Made by a program: the position numbers and the translations under genes. From Candidatus Cloacimonadota bacterium (lineage in GTDB: Bacteria; Cloacimonadota; Cloacimonadia; Cloacimonadales; TCS61): a DNA stretch of 34,508 nucleotides. Location of the stretch: assembly GCA_021735645.1 (NCBI GenBank), contig JAIPGP010000036.1, forward strand, positions 1-34,508, read 5' to 3'. Of the stretch, positions 23,653-32,738 are shown in pieces (the first letter of the stretch is position 1; every line of letters starts with the position of its first letter). The notes beneath the pieces were generated by a model, which made no database searches, was not told where the DNA came from, and saw only the letters and a list, made by a program, of their open reading frames with translations.

Positions 23653-23970
23653 GGCATACCCCTGTTTTATTTACTTATAACAACACATAACACGCAAATT
23701 AATATAGATTTACAGTTTATTATTATTTGAAATTATTCTTTACCCTGAAAGGGTTGTACTTTAGTAGCCATGGGTGAAACCCATGGAAAAATGAAAGAAA
23801 AATATCCCCACCCCTTCCCGCTTTCGGCTTTGCCGAAAGCGGGAAGGGGTGGGGCTTTACGTGGTTTGGGGTTCAAGGGCTAAAACCCATGGTTATTAGA
23901 CTTTGCCGTAGTTATACCCTTTCAGGGTGAAGATGAAAACAAAAAAGCCTGAGATTTCGGGGGATGCCAG
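23653..23970 (+). mobile_element. MITE-like element with P2-type hairpin interior (copy F)
   Basis: The left end is GGCATACCCCTGTTTT (23653-23668) and the right end TTTCGGGGGATGCCAG (23955-23970). Nested inverted repeats fill the interior: ACCCTGAAAGGGTT near 23742 against ACCCTTTCAGGGT near 23920, CCATGGGT blocks, and a perfect 23-bp central hairpin (about 23801-23849) with a TTT loop. Compared with the copy at 7386, the central stem carries paired changes (CGTTTTCGG/CCGAAAACG against CGCTTTCGG/CCGAAAGCG), so the pairing has been kept. Confidence 0.7.
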
Positions 23971-24015
23971 ACTGTCAAAATAAAAACTTGACACTTATTT
24001 ATAAGATTACATTTT
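23955..24015 (+). promoter_or_regulatory. Composite G-run/TTGACA promoter of the T9SS-type protein gene
   Basis: TTTCGGGGGAT at 23955-23965 (five G residues rather than six), TTGACA at 23988-23993 and CATTTT at 24010-24015 as a weak -10. The distance from C to TTGACA is still 30 nt although one G is missing, so the gap is one base longer after the G-run. The predicted start near 24023 is 37 nt before the ATG. Confidence 0.62.
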
Positions 24016-24059
24016 TATTAGTATAGAATATAATCTTTTACGGAAAGATGGAGGTTAAG

Positions 24060-25640
24060 ATGAAATACAGTTTGATAATTTTATTAATATTGTGCCTTTT
24101 TTATTCTCTTAAGAGTCAGGTTGATTTTCAATATCAATTCAGTATGGAGGGAAGTTCATCAACTAGGAAATTTAGATATTTTAGTTTATTGGATATAAAT
24201 AATGATGGAGAAGAAGAAATCTGCCTAATATCTGGACATAATCGCTACAATACTATTAACAATCCACCATACTGGAAAATAAGTTTTTATAGTTTAAATG
24301 GAGAAGAATTATCAATTTATGAACAGGAAATTGATAGAGAAGCTCATCAGGTTTATCGAAGAGGTAAGATTTTTGAAAACGATGATGAAAAATACTTAGT
24401 CAATGTTTTTACTCATAGAGATTCAACAAATCCGATGGGGGGAAACGTCTATCTGGATTTATGTATTTATAATCTGGAGTCTATACAGTTGATAGATAGT
24501 CTTTCTATTTTCTTATGGCCTGAGGATGATGACATTGATGGAACCTCCATTGATATAACTTGCATTGCTCCGGTTCTAATTGATAATATTATAGTGCTTC
24601 ATTTCGGAGCGAAAGAATCCCAGTATTTTCCGGGTTTGAATTATTATTTTGTTAATAGTACTTCAAACAAATATACTTTTGATGGAGATTCACTTGCTTA
24701 TTTAGAAACGCTTGATGGTTGTGGAAAAAATCTATATAATTATGATAATTTTGATTATATTATTTCCACATCTTATCATATGTCTGGGAACGATTCTTAT
24801 CCAGGAGGTCCTTCAGAAAATACAGACTATCATCTGAAATTAATAACTAAAGAATATACTTCTCAAGTATTTGATATTTTCCAGATTTCTGGTAGTAGTG
24901 ATCCTGAGGGAGCAAGTCATAATCCAGTGCGGTTTGCACCAATCGCAAGTAATGTTAATGATTATGCAAATGAAGGTATGATCATTTACTATTATCTTAT
25001 AGATACCGATGAAGGACATAGCTTTCATATAAAAAGGTATTCTCCTGATTTCTCTGAAGTGCTCTGGGAAAGGACTAATACAAACCTTGACCCACTTGAT
25101 ATTAGAGCTTCAACCTGTGTTACAGTAAATGGGCAAGATCATTATATGATGTATTTCGATGACAACCAGTTGGAGATCAGAAATAGAAATAATGGTGGTA
25201 TTGTATATAATCAGGATTTGGAGATTACTCCAAAATATACAATGAAAACTTCGGACGGTGAACTTCTATTTATTACTGAAAATGATAGCATTTTTAATGT
25301 TTATACTTTAGCCTCTGAAATTGAGGTGCCTGATGAAATCGATAATGATCATATATTATCTACGGGATATCAATTACAGAATTTCCCAAATCCTTTTAAT
25401 CCGGAAACGGAAATCAGTTTTTATTTAGAAGAAAATAGTCAGGTGAGTATGGAAATATATAATATCAAAGGACAGAAAGTAAATTCGCTGGGTAATGGAG
25501 AATTCAATTCAGGATATCACAGTTTGAACTGGCAGGGGAATGACGAATCAGGAAATCTTCTGGGGTCTGGTATATATTTCTATCTTTTAAAAGTAAATGG
25601 GGAAGCTGTATCGGTGAGAAAGTGTACTCTGATTAAATAA
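24060..25640 (+). CDS. Secreted protein with T9SS-type C-terminal sorting domain
   Basis: Secreted or surface protein of 526 residues. A signal peptide (MKYSLIILLILCLFYSLKSQ) is followed by a region with FG-GAP/VCBS-like features (SLLDINNDGEEEICLISG), predicting a beta-propeller-like body. The last 85 residues are a type IX secretion/FlgD-like Ig domain: LQNFPNPFNPETEISF, VSMEIYNIKGQKV, GSGIYFYLLKVNG, and a final basic KCTLIK. Such tails direct Por-system export in FCB bacteria. The start is ATG 24060 because GGAGG lies just upstream; an in-frame ATG at 24048 would place the ribosome site inside the gene. The binding target is unknown. Confidence 0.85.
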   Translation: MKYSLIILLILCLFYSLKSQVDFQYQFSMEGSSSTRKFRYFSLLDINNDGEEEICLISGHNRYNTINNPPYWKISFYSLNGEELSIYEQEIDREAHQVYRRGKIFENDDEKYLVNVFTHRDSTNPMGGNVYLDLCIYNLESIQLIDSLSIFLWPEDDDIDGTSIDITCIAPVLIDNIIVLHFGAKESQYFPGLNYYFVNSTSNKYTFDGDSLAYLETLDGCGKNLYNYDNFDYIISTSYHMSGNDSYPGGPSENTDYHLKLITKEYTSQVFDIFQISGSSDPEGASHNPVRFAPIASNVNDYANEGMIIYYYLIDTDEGHSFHIKRYSPDFSEVLWERTNTNLDPLDIRASTCVTVNGQDHYMMYFDDNQLEIRNRNNGGIVYNQDLEITPKYTMKTSDGELLFITENDSIFNVYTLASEIEVPDEIDNDHILSTGYQLQNFPNPFNPETEISFYLEENSQVSMEIYNIKGQKVNSLGNGEFNSGYHSLNWQGNDESGNLLGSGIYFYLLKVNGEAVSVRKCTLIK

Positions 25641-25808
25641 TAGAAGTTATAAAGTCCAGCCATCAAAGGGGAAGATACTGCTGGAAATCCAAGATCAAGA
25701 CGGTATAAGTGATTTAAGTTATTCTTCTAAAGATGAACTGTAGCTGCTTTCAGCTCGTCACATTATCACGGAGAAAGCACTCCAAAAAGCGGATATCCTA
25801 AAGAAAAA

Positions 25809-26855
25809 CTATTTCATTAAATTATTAAGGATTATTCCACCTGCATCACCATTGCCATACAGATCAATTGAGAAGTCTAAGTTTCTTTTTAACATAATCT
25901 CAATTTTGCTGATAATTTCTTGTATATTTGCCGCTGTGAGCATATTAAAACCATTATCAATCAGTTCAACCCATTCAGTTTGATCTCTTACTGTGACGCA
26001 GGGCTTTGCCAGAAAGAATGCTTCTTTTTGTAAACCTCCGCTGTCTGTGAATACTAAAGAGCAATGCTTGAGCAGAAACAACATCTCAAAATAGCTGACA
26101 GGATCAATAAAACAAATATTCTGCCACTTATTTCTATCAATCAGTTTAGCTGTCCTGGGATGAAGCGGAATAACTACCGGGAGAGTAACAGAGATCATAT
26201 TCAGAGCCTCAAAGATTGGATAGAGTCTTTCTTTGTCATCTGTGTTCTCTTGACGATGAATGGTGGCAAGAATGAATTCCTGAGGGAGATCAGCTTCTGG
26301 AACAAGAGCCTGGGGCAGATAATTTCTGACTGCGTCAAGCATCACATCCCCGGATAAAACTACACTTGAGCCAGCAATTCCTTCATTTTTCAAGTTTTCT
26401 ATTGCTGTTGAAGTGGGGCAGAAGAGAATATCACTAATCCGATCTGTGAGTATCCGGTTAATTTCTTCGGGCATAGCTCTATTAAATGACCTTAATCCGG
26501 CTTCTACGTGAGCAATATTAACCTGTAATTTCTTGGCTGCTAATGCACCGGCAATTGTGGAATTTGTATCTCCATAAACCAGTAACCAGTCAGGTTTTTC
26601 TATTACTATCAATTCTTCAATACCCTGGATCATTCTTCCTGTCATAGCCCCATGAGACAGCGAATTAATATTCAGATTATAATCAGGTTCAGGAATATCC
26701 ATCTGCTGAAAGAAAACTTTGCTCATATTTGTATCAAAATGCTGACCTGTATGGATTATAACTTCTTTAACCGACTCTCTGGCTTGTATAAGTCTGCTCA
26801 AAACGGCTGCTTTCACAAATTGTGGTCTTGCTCCTACTACTGTAATTATTTTCAT
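25809..26855 (-). CDS. wecB: UDP-N-acetylglucosamine 2-epimerase (non-hydrolysing)
   Basis: Makes UDP-ManNAc from UDP-GlcNAc for polysaccharide synthesis, in the cytoplasm. At 348 residues it has the family length, with GT-B-like motifs VYGDTNST, HVEAGLRS, the MPEEINRILTDRI segment, TIHRQENT, LHPRT and TDSGGLQKEAFFL. Its ATG overlaps the preceding glycosyltransferase stop by 4 bp, as last gene of the operon. The 168-bp gap to the convergent T9SS-type gene (25641-25808) shows no convincing terminator. Presence here predicts ManNAc or a derivative in the surface polysaccharide. Confidence 0.93.
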   Translation of the reverse strand: MKIITVVGARPQFVKAAVLSRLIQARESVKEVIIHTGQHFDTNMSKVFFQQMDIPEPDYNLNINSLSHGAMTGRMIQGIEELIVIEKPDWLLVYGDTNSTIAGALAAKKLQVNIAHVEAGLRSFNRAMPEEINRILTDRISDILFCPTSTAIENLKNEGIAGSSVVLSGDVMLDAVRNYLPQALVPEADLPQEFILATIHRQENTDDKERLYPIFEALNMISVTLPVVIPLHPRTAKLIDRNKWQNICFIDPVSYFEMLFLLKHCSLVFTDSGGLQKEAFFLAKPCVTVRDQTEWVELIDNGFNMLTAANIQEIISKIEIMLKRNLDFSIDLYGNGDAGGIILNNLMK

Positions 26856-27973
26856 ATTATATCTCTATATAGTTTTATTAATTTTTTACTTTCATTTTGC
26901 CAATTGTATTTGCTGATTACGGCTTTTCTGCCATTTTCACCCATTATTGCTGCCTGGGAGGGATTATCTAATATGTACACTATCGAATTTACAATCTCAG
27001 TCACATTAAGCGGATCAACACAAATACCACAATCATTTTCAGAAATTATTCTTTCCCAGAGAGGAAAAGATGAACAAATAACTGGAATAGAAGACAACAT
27101 ATACTCAAAGAGTTTTGTCGGATAGGAAGTTACGAAATTATCTTTAGGATGTAAACACACAATACCTGCAGTGGAAGATGCTAAAATTGGAAAAATATCA
27201 TGATATTTCATTCTACCTTTAAAGATGATATAGTTTTCTAAATCATTCTCTTTTATATACTTTCTTGCTAATCTTTCTGCAGCAGAACCCTTATAGAATT
27301 CTCCAATTAGTACTAAGCGAATTTTATTGCGAGTTTTTAGCTGATTTATTACTTGGAGTAATTCCAGAATACCCCTCTCAATTTCAAACCAGTGACCAAC
27401 ATAGACGATCTGTGAAATTGGGGAATTAGTAGAATTGATAAGCTGGTTTTTAACGACAGGAAAATTATGTATTATTGTATTATCAAATTGCTTATATAGA
27501 TCAAAATATGAATCTTCAGCTAAAATCAAGTGGTCAAAATTTTTTAAAGTTATTCTTTCGATGAATTGGTATGTCTTTGATAAGAATTTCCTGGTAAATT
27601 TTGGTAAATATTCTTTTGCCAGAATCTGTTTTGTTATATTTTCATGAATATCAAATATTAACTTCTTCTTTCTCAGTTTTAAAAAAATACTCAATGGAAC
27701 TAATTCCGGATCATGAATATGATATACACTTGAATCTATTTTAAACGATTTGATTAATATCTTAATAAAGTAATATGTGGACCTTAATATTCGATTTTTA
27801 GGGCGACCGATATCAATTATTCTGATACCATTGATAGTCTCATTACCCTTCCCGTCAGCAACTATTAAGTTTACCTGATACCCCTCAAAATCCAGGGAGA
27901 AACATTCTTTACTAAAAATACGAGTATCATAGCGTGAGTGAACTGTAGTTAAGTGAGTAATATTTTCTTTCAT
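26852..27973 (-). CDS. GT4-family glycosyltransferase
   Basis: Polysaccharide-cluster glycosyltransferase of 373 residues with a GT-B fold. The N-terminal domain has HLTTVHSRYDTRIFSKEC and VYHIHDPELVPLS. The C-terminal donor site has KLFEYMLSSIPVICSSFPLW, where the Glu fits the EX7E region. The predicted donor is a nucleotide sugar, and the linkage is unknown. It overlaps its neighbours on both sides by 4 bp (ATGA), so it is translated as part of one operon. Codon use is AT-rich, like the rest of the cluster. Confidence 0.88.
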   Translation of the reverse strand: MKENITHLTTVHSRYDTRIFSKECFSLDFEGYQVNLIVADGKGNETINGIRIIDIGRPKNRILRSTYYFIKILIKSFKIDSSVYHIHDPELVPLSIFLKLRKKKLIFDIHENITKQILAKEYLPKFTRKFLSKTYQFIERITLKNFDHLILAEDSYFDLYKQFDNTIIHNFPVVKNQLINSTNSPISQIVYVGHWFEIERGILELLQVINQLKTRNKIRLVLIGEFYKGSAAERLARKYIKENDLENYIIFKGRMKYHDIFPILASSTAGIVCLHPKDNFVTSYPTKLFEYMLSSIPVICSSFPLWERIISENDCGICVDPLNVTEIVNSIVYILDNPSQAAIMGENGRKAVISKYNWQNESKKLIKLYRDII

Positions 27974-29160
27974 TTCATATACTCGAACAGTAATTCAATT
28001 TCTATTTCCGCTCTTTTGTCTTCCGTTAATAAGTTATTAAGTGCAAAATCCCGACTCAGAGAAGACAGCTGATCTTTTAAATTATCATCAAACCAGAGTT
28101 TCTTGATCGCCTCAGCAATAGTATCAACGGAATTTTCCTTTATTGAGTAATAAATATTCTCAGGAAAATCAGATAGTGAATTATTAATATTCAAGCCGAT
28201 AATAGGAGTTCCAGATGTTAAGGATTCTAAAAAGACATTCCCAAGATTTGATGTTTCATACAACGATAGTGTAAATTCTGATTGCTTTAAAACCTGATAA
28301 ATAAGAGGTCTTGGAAGACCAGGAATAATTTTTATTAACTCTGCGGGAAAATTTACTTTCACAAATTCACATATTTTATTGTAATAATCAGGATTAAATA
28401 TAGGCCCAACAATAATTGCAGGAATATTAATGTTTTCTCTTGCTAAAATTTGAAGTGCTTCCAGTAAAAGATGCTGACGTTTCCATTCATCTATTCTGGC
28501 AATGTAAGAAATATATTTTTCCGGAAGATTTAATTCAGACAGCTTTTCTAATTGAGCATCACTATAGTTGTTTGAAGGTCTTGAATTCAATAGAAAAAAT
28601 AATTCTGCTCTTCTATTTCCGATTTTATGATACACTATATCACCATGAGTCCCATCATTTGTAATAATTATTGCCTTGGCAGGTAAGCAGAAAGCTAAGT
28701 ACTCAAAGGGATGTTTTACAAATAATGCTAATTTCGAGGATTCAATTTCATTAATGAGAAATGAACCATATAAACGTCTGATATTTGGAATTCCTGAAAA
28801 GATGGATACTATTCCTGCAATAAAGCCAATAGCTCCATGCCCTGATATTACATTAATTCTTTTGCTCAGGATGAGAAATAATGACAAAATTGATGCCAGA
28901 ATACTTTTTAATAAAAGTTCTATTTTACTTCTGAAGAAAAAAGGATAAACTTCAATTTTGTTAATGTATTTCACCGGTATATTTAATTTTTGAGGCTTAG
29001 AGTTAATAAAAGTTATAACAAATACCTTTTCAACTTTGTCCGAATTTAATAATCTGATAAATACATTATAGAAGGCAGGCATTCCTGAAATGTCTTCTTT
29101 CCCCTTAAAGAAGAAGTCTTTAACTCCTATCCACAGGTTAGTGATTAAAAGTATCCTCAT
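27970..29160 (-). CDS. GT4-like glycosyltransferase
   Basis: Second glycosyltransferase of the cluster, 396 residues. The N-terminal domain is MRILLITNLWIG and INVISGHGAIGFIAGIVSIF, and the linker domain has ISYIARIDEWKRQHLLLEAL, a GT4 donor-binding motif. The EX7E-like region is LYETSNLGNVFLESLTSGTPIIGL. It starts inside the stop of the flippase gene (ATGA) and ends inside the start of the next glycosyltransferase gene. It probably adds one sugar to the repeat unit on the lipid carrier. Confidence 0.85.
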   Translation of the reverse strand: MRILLITNLWIGVKDFFFKGKEDISGMPAFYNVFIRLLNSDKVEKVFVITFINSKPQKLNIPVKYINKIEVYPFFFRSKIELLLKSILASILSLFLILSKRINVISGHGAIGFIAGIVSIFSGIPNIRRLYGSFLINEIESSKLALFVKHPFEYLAFCLPAKAIIITNDGTHGDIVYHKIGNRRAELFFLLNSRPSNNYSDAQLEKLSELNLPEKYISYIARIDEWKRQHLLLEALQILARENINIPAIIVGPIFNPDYYNKICEFVKVNFPAELIKIIPGLPRPLIYQVLKQSEFTLSLYETSNLGNVFLESLTSGTPIIGLNINNSLSDFPENIYYSIKENSVDTIAEAIKKLWFDDNLKDQLSSLSRDFALNNLLTEDKRAEIEIELLFEYMK

Positions 29161-30425
29161 CGAATATTTCCTTTGGCTAATTTATAAGAGATGAACAGGT
29201 AGATCAAATACATAAATGAATAGGATGATGAAAACAGGATCAAGCAGATTTTAATATCATTAAAGTGTATTCCGATTAAAAATGATACAATTATCAAAGA
29301 GATCAGGACGGCTTGCCAGATAAAGTCTATGTATTGTTTTTGGGTGATATATATTGTGTAGCTTAATGGGCTTGCAATGAATCTTAAAAAGAAAAAAACA
29401 GATAATATTTGAGAGTATTCGCCGGTGACACTCCATTCAGGTCCAAAGAAAATCACAAATAGCTGCTTGGAAAATAGAAATATTATTAAGAACAGGGGAC
29501 TTCCCAGTAATACCAGATATAAGAGAGTCTTTTTGAATATCTTCAAGCAATTTCCATATTTATTATAGTCACTGGTGGCTCTTTCTTTGAAAACCTCTAA
29601 TATTGAATTGGAAAACAGGATTACAGGTTGACCCAATACTCGCTGAGTTAATGAAAATAAACCTAATACTTTTGTGCCAAAATAATAATCTATGATAAAT
29701 ATTGGCAATTGATTAGTTACAATATTAATTAATCCGGCTGGAAAACTGAATAGAGGGAAACTTTTATATTTTTTTAATAATTCCACTATCTCTATGAAAT
29801 TAATTTTTTTGCTAAATTTATATTTATTCTTAGAATATTTTACTAACATATATAATGTGGATAAGAATTGACTAATTATCCGCCCTACCATCATTCCATT
29901 AAAAGTTTTAACCAGAAATCCTAAAATGATTCCAATTAAATTGTTGGAAGAGGAAAGTATAATCGATCCTGATGACATTATCTTATAGTTCTTCTGCCGA
30001 TTAAACCATATTCTAAAGATCCTGTAGGTTGACATAAAAAATGTTGATAGCGGAAGCAGAAACAACCAGGGATATATTTTCTCGTTATTGAGGGTATTAG
30101 ATAATAACCTGGCGACAAAAAAAATTATCAGAGAACTTATCAATAAGACAATTATTGAAAGTAACAAATTTAGATAAAGTAGTTTATATGCCTCTTCATT
30201 GTCTTCTGGCAGCATTATTGATTGATCATATCTCATTGTGGAAAAAATCGCTAAAACTGTGATCAAACTGGTGAATAATGCCAGAACTCCAAATTCTTCC
30301 GGAGAATATAATCTTGATAAAATCGGGCTTACTAACAAAGGAAATAATTGTGATATAGTTGTTCCACTTGTAAGTATCAGGAAATTACTGGTAAACTCTG
30401 AAGGTGATTTAAGATATTTTTTCAT
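29157..30425 (-). CDS. Wzx-like polysaccharide flippase
   Basis: Integral-membrane protein of about 422 residues with roughly twelve hydrophobic segments, the plan of the MOP/MVF flippases that turn lipid-linked repeat units over the inner membrane. The N-terminus (FLILTSGTTISQLFPLLVSPILSRLYSPEEFG) is the typical Wzx start. I chose ATG 30425 since GGAA lies 7 nt upstream; a TTG four codons earlier is less likely. It overlaps the polymerase gene end by 17 bp. Membership of the flippase family is secure; the substrate is whatever repeat the adjacent transferases build. Confidence 0.87.
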   Translation of the reverse strand: MKKYLKSPSEFTSNFLILTSGTTISQLFPLLVSPILSRLYSPEEFGVLALFTSLITVLAIFSTMRYDQSIMLPEDNEEAYKLLYLNLLLSIIVLLISSLIIFFVARLLSNTLNNEKIYPWLFLLPLSTFFMSTYRIFRIWFNRQKNYKIMSSGSIILSSSNNLIGIILGFLVKTFNGMMVGRIISQFLSTLYMLVKYSKNKYKFSKKINFIEIVELLKKYKSFPLFSFPAGLINIVTNQLPIFIIDYYFGTKVLGLFSLTQRVLGQPVILFSNSILEVFKERATSDYNKYGNCLKIFKKTLLYLVLLGSPLFLIIFLFSKQLFVIFFGPEWSVTGEYSQILSVFFFLRFIASPLSYTIYITQKQYIDFIWQAVLISLIIVSFLIGIHFNDIKICLILFSSSYSFMYLIYLFISYKLAKGNIR

Positions 30426-31551
30426 TATTATTTCCAAATTTCTTTCTATTGGTAATAATTAAAATTAAAATACCCAGCCAGGCAAAAAATATTCGGTTAT
30501 CTGCAAAGTTACTCGATTTCATTGCATTTAGGAATAAATATAAACAACTAAAAAGAATACTTAAATAGATCGGATTAGTTGATAGTTTACCTAAGATATA
30601 CTCATTATAAATTACTTGCAATACGTAAGCCAGAAATATCAGGAATATTAATAACCCGATCAATCCCGATTCACAAAAGATTTCTAAAAACATATTGTGG
30701 GGATAATATCTTTGATCTATATTTATTGCACAGACTCCATATGAACCAATTCCACACCCTAAAAGAAAATGTTCGGATATGATCTTTAAACTGCGTACTA
30801 AATGTAATTCACGTGAATAAGTAGAATAATCGTCACTGCCCATTATTGCAAATCGATGCATTGTGTGACTTGCACCTGCCCAGTTTAAGGCAAATATAAC
30901 TAATAATATTATTAGCATTAGACTTTGATACTTCTTATGGAATGGCAAATATTTTGCTATGTATATTATAAGTAATAACATAAGAAAGGCTAAAGGTCCC
31001 CTTGCCCGTAATAACAAAAATGAAATAATAATTAGAACTTTTAAAATTTGAGAGAATAAAGTGGTTTTAGGTAAATTTAACAAAAACACCACTCCTAAAA
31101 AACTGCTTATTGATAAGTAATTTGGGAAATTAAGTAAATCGTTATAAAATATCATTTCAATATTAAAAAAGAAATAGACTATAAAGATAGAAATGACTAC
31201 CAGAAATCCCATTATTGATAAAAAATTGAAAGCTAGTTTAAGATCTTTCTGATCTTTTATTATAAAATATGGCAGTATGAAGGAAGATATATTGAATATT
31301 AATTTTATGGATTTTACTATATAGTAATTCTCTGATACTGTGTAAATGATAGTAAAAACATACCATGTAATAAAAATAAGATATAGTAAAATTGCTATAT
31401 AATAACCTCTACTGATCAAAGTCTTTCTTGATAATATTGTGATCAGTGAATAGGGGACTAATATCAGGAGACAAGCAGTTGATACATCAAATGGAAGCGG
31501 TATCCATTTCAGTAATCCTGAATAAATAAGTAAAAGAAATATTAGAGGCAT
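30409..31551 (-). CDS. O-antigen ligase/polymerase (Wzy-like)
   Basis: A 380-residue protein with about ten membrane segments. A large extracytoplasmic loop contains GCGIGSYGVCAINIDQRYYPHNMFLEIFCESGLIGLLIF, and the HNMFLEIFCESGLIG part is the Wzy_C/WaaL signature. This family polymerises O-antigen or joins it to lipid A core on the periplasmic face. In a cluster with Wzx and a chain-length protein, polymerase is more likely than ligase, but sequence alone does not separate them. It starts 8 bp after the stop of the chain-length gene, with AGGTAAC upstream. Confidence 0.85.
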   Translation of the reverse strand: MPLIFLLLIYSGLLKWIPLPFDVSTACLLILVPYSLITILSRKTLISRGYYIAILLYLIFITWYVFTIIYTVSENYYIVKSIKLIFNISSFILPYFIIKDQKDLKLAFNFLSIMGFLVVISIFIVYFFFNIEMIFYNDLLNFPNYLSISSFLGVVFLLNLPKTTLFSQILKVLIIISFLLLRARGPLAFLMLLLIIYIAKYLPFHKKYQSLMLIILLVIFALNWAGASHTMHRFAIMGSDDYSTYSRELHLVRSLKIISEHFLLGCGIGSYGVCAINIDQRYYPHNMFLEIFCESGLIGLLIFLIFLAYVLQVIYNEYILGKLSTNPIYLSILFSCLYLFLNAMKSSNFADNRIFFAWLGILILIITNRKKFGNNNEKIS

Positions 31552-31559
31552 GTTACCTG

Positions 31560-32651
31560 TTATCTACGAAATCGCTCTCTCAAGAGTATTATATAGATAC
31601 TTAGGAAAAATACTGATAAAGTTGCAACTATCACTATCAGTTTTCTATTTGGTTTTGCTCTTAAATTAGGACTAAAGGGAGTATCAATAACCTGGATTGT
31701 CGGTGTATAGTTTATTTCATCTATTTTTGCTTTTTCATATTGAGGTCCAAGAAACTCAAGTATCTTGGAATAATATTCTATAGTCCTTTGCTTTTCCAAT
31801 AATTGTATCTGGATTTCAGGAATGCTTCCAAACGTTGGGAAAAGTTCATTATCATGATCCTCAAAGAATTCATTATATTTCTTATTTAGTAATTTTATTT
31901 CCTTTTCCAGATTCAATAAATATACATTATTATCATATAATTCACTTTTCTGAACATCATATTCAATTTCTTTCATGATAATCTGAGCTTTTAACTCAGC
32001 AGCAGATGATACAGCAGATGAAACCTGATCTTCAAGACTGATTACTTTGTTTTCTTTCATATATGAAGAAATATCCTTGCCAAGATATCTCAGACTATCT
32101 ATTAAGGAATTATACCTATTCTCTATAAATACCCTCTTATTATGAGCGTTATCATTTGATAACGAAATATTCAGGCTGTCTAAACTGCATACAATATAGT
32201 TTACCACATCGGCAACAAGCTCCTTATCTTTGTCGTAATATGAAATCATTATCTGGTTCTCTTCTCCAATATTAATTCGCAAATTTGATTGAATAGCATC
32301 ATAGGTGTTTTCTATAAATTCCATTTCATATCTATTCTGTAAATCAAATTTATTATTTATGATATCTAACATAGTTCTGCTTTTTAATATTGCCAGTAAT
32401 CTAAGTTGATCTGAATTATCAGAAAACATACTGCCAAAGCCTAAAGATTTTGTACTTAAACCTGCTAACCCGATTGAGCTTGTATCTGCTATTGGTGATA
32501 CAATTACTGCAGTTGCTTTATACCACTTTGGTAATAATAAACTTATACCTGCGGATATTAATACTGTGATTAGTACTATCCCAATAATAATTTTACGCTT
32601 TGCCCATAATGTATTAAAACCATCTATGATATCTATTTCTTTTCCCTGCAT
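31560..32651 (-). CDS. Polysaccharide chain-length determinant (Wzz/GumC-like)
   Basis: Inner-membrane co-polymerase of 363 residues with the classic layout: a cytoplasmic N-terminus (residues 1-20), a membrane segment at about 21-40, a long periplasmic coiled-coil region, and a second membrane segment at about 338-357. The N-terminal domain contains PKWYKATAVIVSP, the typical Wzz start after the first membrane segment. There is no tyrosine-kinase domain, so it is not the BY-kinase type. It is the first gene of the cluster, behind AAAGGAAG and a TTGACA promoter. It sets the length of chains made by the adjacent polymerase. Confidence 0.88.
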   Translation of the reverse strand: MQGKEIDIIDGFNTLWAKRKIIIGIVLITVLISAGISLLLPKWYKATAVIVSPIADTSSIGLAGLSTKSLGFGSMFSDNSDQLRLLAILKSRTMLDIINNKFDLQNRYEMEFIENTYDAIQSNLRINIGEENQIMISYYDKDKELVADVVNYIVCSLDSLNISLSNDNAHNKRVFIENRYNSLIDSLRYLGKDISSYMKENKVISLEDQVSSAVSSAAELKAQIIMKEIEYDVQKSELYDNNVYLLNLEKEIKLLNKKYNEFFEDHDNELFPTFGSIPEIQIQLLEKQRTIEYYSKILEFLGPQYEKAKIDEINYTPTIQVIDTPFSPNLRAKPNRKLIVIVATLSVFFLSIYIILLRERFRR

Positions 32652-32678
32652 TATATCTTCCTTTAATATTTTTTTACC

Positions 32679-32706
32679 ACAATCCTGTCAGCAGCTTTGG
32701 TGTCAA
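32679..32706 (-). promoter_or_regulatory. TTGACA promoter of the polysaccharide operon
   Basis: On the minus strand TTGACA (32706-32701) and GATTGT (32684-32679) are separated by 16 nt. The start would be near 32671, 20 nt before the chain-length gene ATG. No G-run motif is present 30 nt upstream, so this is the one clear TTGACA promoter here without it. Confidence 0.55.
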
Positions 32707-32709
32707 CTG

Positions 32710-32728
32710 AAAACAGGACTGCATCCTG
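32710..32728 (-). terminator. Short terminator-like hairpin after the exonuclease III gene
   Basis: On the minus strand CAGGA-TGCAG-TCCTG (32728-32714) is followed by TTTT (32713-32710). The stem is 5 bp and the T-run short, so this is weak. It lies between the exonuclease stop and the polysaccharide promoter. Confidence 0.45.
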
Positions 32729-32738
32729 CCGGCAGCTT

